Made by a program: the position numbers and the translations under genes. DNA of 64,000 nt, taken from NCBI RefSeq assembly GCF_047730065.1, contig NZ_CP159829.1:2294001-2358000 (forward strand), read 5' to 3'. This DNA comes from Njordibacter sp028825405 (lineage in GTDB: Bacteria; Pseudomonadota; Gammaproteobacteria; Pseudomonadales; Balneatricaceae). Positions 62,667-64,000 of the stretch are shown piece after piece (within the stretch, counting starts at the first letter, position 1; each line of letters opens with the position of its first letter). The notes under the pieces were generated by a model, which had not been told where the DNA came from, did not search any database, and saw only the letters and a list, made by a program, of their open reading frames with translations.

Positions 62667-63997
62667 GGGCTTAGTACTTCATGAATGGCCTGGGATAATT
62701 TAGCTACCAATTCATCTATTTGCGCTTCGCTAATAATAAATGGAGGGGCCAGCAATATATGATCACCCTTTACACCATCAATCGTGCCTGCCATGGGATA
62801 ACAAATCAATCCCGCCTCAAAAGCTGCTTTTTTTACTTTAGCTGCGGTTCCTAGACTCGCATTGAGGGGCGCTTTGCTGGTGCGGTCTGCGACTAATTCA
62901 ATACCCCGAAATAAGCCAAGGCCCCGAATGTCTCCTACATGAGGATGAGAACCTAAACTATGATTAAGCGCAGCATGTAAATAATCACCACGTTTTCTGA
63001 CTTGGCTTAATAAACCATGGTTAATAACCTTTTGTGTCACCGCTAAGGCTGCGGCACAGGCCACTGGATGGCCTATATAAGTATGCCCATGCTGAAAGTA
63101 GCCACTGCCTTGAGCCACCGCTTGATATATCTCATCACTTGCAAGCATTGCACCAATGGGTTGATAACCTGCCCCTAAACCCTTGGCCATACACAATAAA
63201 TCAGGCACTATGTCATCGTGTTCACAGGCATACAGTTTGCCACTGCGGCCCATCCCACACATGACCTCGTCTAAAATTAATAACACCCCGTATTGATCAC
63301 AAATTTCTCTTATGCGTTTAAAGTAGCCCTCTACTGCTGGCACTGCCCCCATAGTGGCGCCAACAATAGGCTCTGCCACAAATGCCATCACTTTGTCTTC
63401 ACCAACTGCTAAGATCTCTGACTCAAGTTCATTAGCAACCCGCAGACCGTAGTCAACCTCTGTTTCACCTTGGTTGAGATCCCGATAGGTATAACAGGGT
63501 GAAATATGACTCATTTCTACCAACAATGGCAGGAAGGGTTGCCGACGCCATTGGTTACCGCCTACGGCCAGGGCCCCTAATGTATTGCCATGGTAACTCT
63601 GCCGCCTAGCGATCACATGGCTGCGCTGCGGTTGGTTTACTTCGATAAAATACTGGCGCGCCAATTTTAACGCGGCTTCTACAGCTTCGGATCCACCAGA
63701 CACTAAATACACACGATCTAAATTACCAGGCGCGTTTTCAATTAAAAGATCAGCCAGCTGTTCTGCCACCTCCGAAGTGAAAAAACCAGTGTGGGCGAAG
63801 GCAATCTGGTCTAATTGTGCCTTCATAGCTTCGGTCACGTCCTTATCACCATGCCCCAAGCAGGATACGGCAGCTCCCCCGGAGCCATCTAAATATTGTT
63901 TACCTAAATGATCAGTAATGTAGCAACCTTCACCGCTAACAGCCATGGGTTTTTCGAAATGGCAATGACGGTGTAGTACATGGCTTGAAGATAACAT
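62663..63997 (-). CDS. class III PLP-dependent aminotransferase
   Basis: The 444-residue enzyme has YLDGSGGAAVSCLGHG, VYLVSGGSEAVEAALKLARQYF, LLILDEVMCGMGRSG (PLP-contact Asp) and LLCMAKGLGAGYQPIGAM (Schiff-base lysine). This is the omega-amino acid:pyruvate or diamine type. The ATG lies 3 bp inside the window edge, so the gene appears complete, though a start further upstream outside the window cannot be excluded. It is coupled to the BKACE gene. Confidence 0.9.
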   Translation of the reverse strand: MLSSSHVLHRHCHFEKPMAVSGEGCYITDHLGKQYLDGSGGAAVSCLGHGDKDVTEAMKAQLDQIAFAHTGFFTSEVAEQLADLLIENAPGNLDRVYLVSGGSEAVEAALKLARQYFIEVNQPQRSHVIARRQSYHGNTLGALAVGGNQWRRQPFLPLLVEMSHISPCYTYRDLNQGETEVDYGLRVANELESEILAVGEDKVMAFVAEPIVGATMGAVPAVEGYFKRIREICDQYGVLLILDEVMCGMGRSGKLYACEHDDIVPDLLCMAKGLGAGYQPIGAMLASDEIYQAVAQGSGYFQHGHTYIGHPVACAAALAVTQKVINHGLLSQVRKRGDYLHAALNHSLGSHPHVGDIRGLGLFRGIELVADRTSKAPLNASLGTAAKVKKAAFEAGLICYPMAGTIDGVKGDHILLAPPFIISEAQIDELVAKLSQAIHEVLSP

Positions 63998-64000
63998 AGG

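Overview
The window looks like chromosomal DNA of a marine heterotrophic gammaproteobacterium. GC is low (about low 40s % by eye). Supporting traits are a form I aerobic CO dehydrogenase operon, TRAP and ABC importers for organic substrates, the long gammaproteobacterial forms of PstC (about 759 aa) and PstA (559 aa), a chemoreceptor, and DUF4214/RTX and Sel1 proteins. No rRNA, tRNA, CRISPR array or intact transposase/integrase was seen. Taxonomy is inference, not a database result.

Region 1-13.2 kb is an accessory mosaic. It holds Sel1-repeat proteins (1513-2346, 8033-8551, 9999-11027), two DUF4214 proteins (one with RTX repeats, one with four ~98-residue repeats), small membrane proteins, a phage-type small protein and a class II aldolase. 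Several genes recur as broken copies: the phage-type protein (6922 and 9565), an endonuclease/exonuclease/phosphatase tail (8552 and 12433), an HGGxSTG-type protein (12911 and 25956) and noncoding repeats (2441/6055 and 7316/12801). A TAGG-N7-CCTA motif sits 65-99 bp upstream of four minus-strand genes here and may mark a shared regulon.

Region 13.3-25.7 kb is one long minus-strand cluster read from 25649 downward: coxM-coxS-coxL-(hairpin)-coxG-coxD-coxE-XdhC/YHS fusion-mocA-like-xdhC-like-sufS-sufU-2OG oxygenase-TSUP permease (frameshifted). Structural genes for a Mo/Cu CO dehydrogenase are followed by maturation genes for Mo cofactor, sulfur and possibly copper. Three 20-bp direct repeats lie upstream of coxM.

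Region 26.4-32.6 kb holds an NTF2-like protein, a ROK regulator and a divergent TRAP transporter (DctP-DctQ-DctM) plus cupin, then a DUF411 protein. Region 33.4-44.1 kb is a carbohydrate or polyol locus: a divergent sugar ABC importer with two operator-like palindromes, two Gfo/Idh/MocA dehydrogenases around a GMC oxidoreductase, and an unusual cytoplasmic regulator that fuses a winged helix to an extracellular-solute-binding domain. Region 44.2-50.9 kb holds an unknown secreted protein, a methyltransferase, a chemoreceptor, an asparaginase and an enolase-superfamily enzyme. Region 51-59.8 kb is the phosphate regulon pstS | pstC-pstA-pstB-phoU-phoB-phoR with Pho boxes before pstS and pstC. The right end carries a YdcF protein, a LysR remnant, a DMT exporter, a BKACE-family enzyme and a class III aminotransferase.
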